Of a stretch of 64,000 nt of DNA, positions 63,673-64,000 are shown piece by piece; positions within the stretch are counted from its first letter, which is position 1, and every line of letters begins with the position of its first letter. The position numbers were made by a program, and so were the translations under genes. The DNA lies in the NCBI RefSeq assembly GCF_000384155.1, contig NZ_KB913031.1:1426001-1490000 (forward strand). The letters run 5' to 3'. A model generated the notes under the pieces. The model was not told where the DNA came from and did no database searches. It saw only the letters and a program-made list of their open reading frames with translations. Origin of the DNA: Methylophilus sp. 42. GTDB lineage: Bacteria > Pseudomonadota > Gammaproteobacteria > Burkholderiales > Methylophilaceae.

Positions 63673-64000
63673 TTATCTTGTACTGCGTGAGCTTAATATG
63701 CCAAACGCCACAATCAGCAACATGCCAGCAATCTCGTGTGTGCTTAGGGTCTCACCCCAAATGATGACGCCTATCAAGGTTGCAAACACTACGGTGCTAT
63801 ATGCCAGGCTGGCAACGGTTAAGGTGTTGCCTGTACGGTAGGCGCGCGTCAGGGCCAGTTGGCTAAAGGTGGCCGATAATCCTAATCCGCATAGTAGCGG
63901 TAAATCCTGCCAGCGCAGTACTGTCATATGGTCAATCAGCATCCAGCCACCACTGGCGATGGTGCATACCAGGGTAAAGTAAAACACGGTGCGCCAGTCG
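63673..64000 (-). CDS. DMT/EamA-family transporter (C-terminal part, runs off right edge)
   Basis: The frame stays open to the window edge, and residues before the internal GTG at 63987 (DWRT) continue the protein, so only the C-terminal ~108 residues are seen. They include three to four hydrophobic helices and the EamA-like ALTRAYRTGNTLTVASLAYS and VVFATLIGVIIWGETLSTHE, ending with a basic tail (SSRSTR). The family exports metabolites or drugs; the substrate is unknown. Confidence 0.85.
   Translation of the reverse strand, partial: DWRTVFYFTLVCTIASGGWMLIDHMTVLRWQDLPLLCGLGLSATFSQLALTRAYRTGNTLTVASLAYSTVVFATLIGVIIWGETLSTHEIAGMLLIVAFGILSSRSTR

Noticed and set aside
1-64000. tRNA, rRNA, CRISPR arrays, phage or transposase genes.
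   Set aside because: I looked for cloverleaf ends, repeat-spacer patterns and transposase motifs while reading and saw none; a tRNA scan would be needed to exclude a missed one.

Overview
The window reads as a continuous piece of a betaproteobacterial chromosome, most likely a methylotroph of the Methylophilaceae (Methylophilus/Methylotenera type). This is inferred from the protein sequences, a two-subunit biotin-dependent pyruvate carboxylase, PEP-CTERM surface proteins, a glycogen cluster beside pgi, and the rpmF-plsX-fab and amiC/mutL arrangements. Coding density is high. I see no rRNA, tRNA, CRISPR array, prophage or insertion-sequence transposase.

Layout. 1-3.3 kb: tail of an unknown gene, then recR-ybaB-dnaX and the 4.5S SRP RNA gene, all on the minus strand. 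3.3-7.1 kb: signalling genes (GGDEF diguanylate cyclase, PAS histidine kinase, LuxR-type regulator). 7.2-16.9 kb: storage-glucan metabolism (pgi, glgB, glgC, a GH57 enzyme, malQ, ROK glucokinase). 16.9-23.8 kb: queG, tsaE, amidase, a ~570-bp inverted-repeat element, a Suv3-like helicase and mutL. 23.9-27.8 kb: an accessory surface-protein island with two PEP-CTERM proteins flanking an RTX-repeat gene whose 5' end is separated by a frameshift. 27.8-34.2 kb: a tetrapyrrole-methylase-fold methyltransferase, a DUF4139 protein, maf, pycB and pycA. 34.5-40.9 kb: yceD-rpmF-plsX-fabH-fabD-fabG-acpP-fabF. 41-42.1 kb: thiol peroxidase and a paralogue without its peroxidatic cysteine. 42.3-48.2 kb: dnaE, accA, tilS. 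48.2-53 kb: a TonB-dependent receptor operon with its own sigma-54 activator, then a third PEP-CTERM protein. 53-60 kb: purT, truncated haemoglobin, two tandem DEAD-box helicases, typA. 60-64 kb: a small double-glycine-leader peptide gene, a PPK2 kinase, a second NarX-type two-component pair and the edge of a DMT-family transporter.

The most interesting parts are four. (i) The TonB-receptor operon at 48.2-52.3 kb has three phased 16-bp palindromes, a -24/-12 promoter, a receptor carrying an EF-hand-like loop, and a co-transcribed NtrC-family regulator; together they look like a self-contained, autoregulated metal or nutrient sensing and uptake unit. (ii) The Tpx paralogue at 41.6-42.1 kb has Ser in place of the attacking Cys. 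(iii) The orphan GG-leader peptide at 60.3 kb resembles a class II bacteriocin precursor and has a palindrome over its -10 box. (iv) The RTX gene is disrupted by what looks like the loss of one A in an A-run.

All calls come from reading the sequence and from knowledge of the families; no database search was run.
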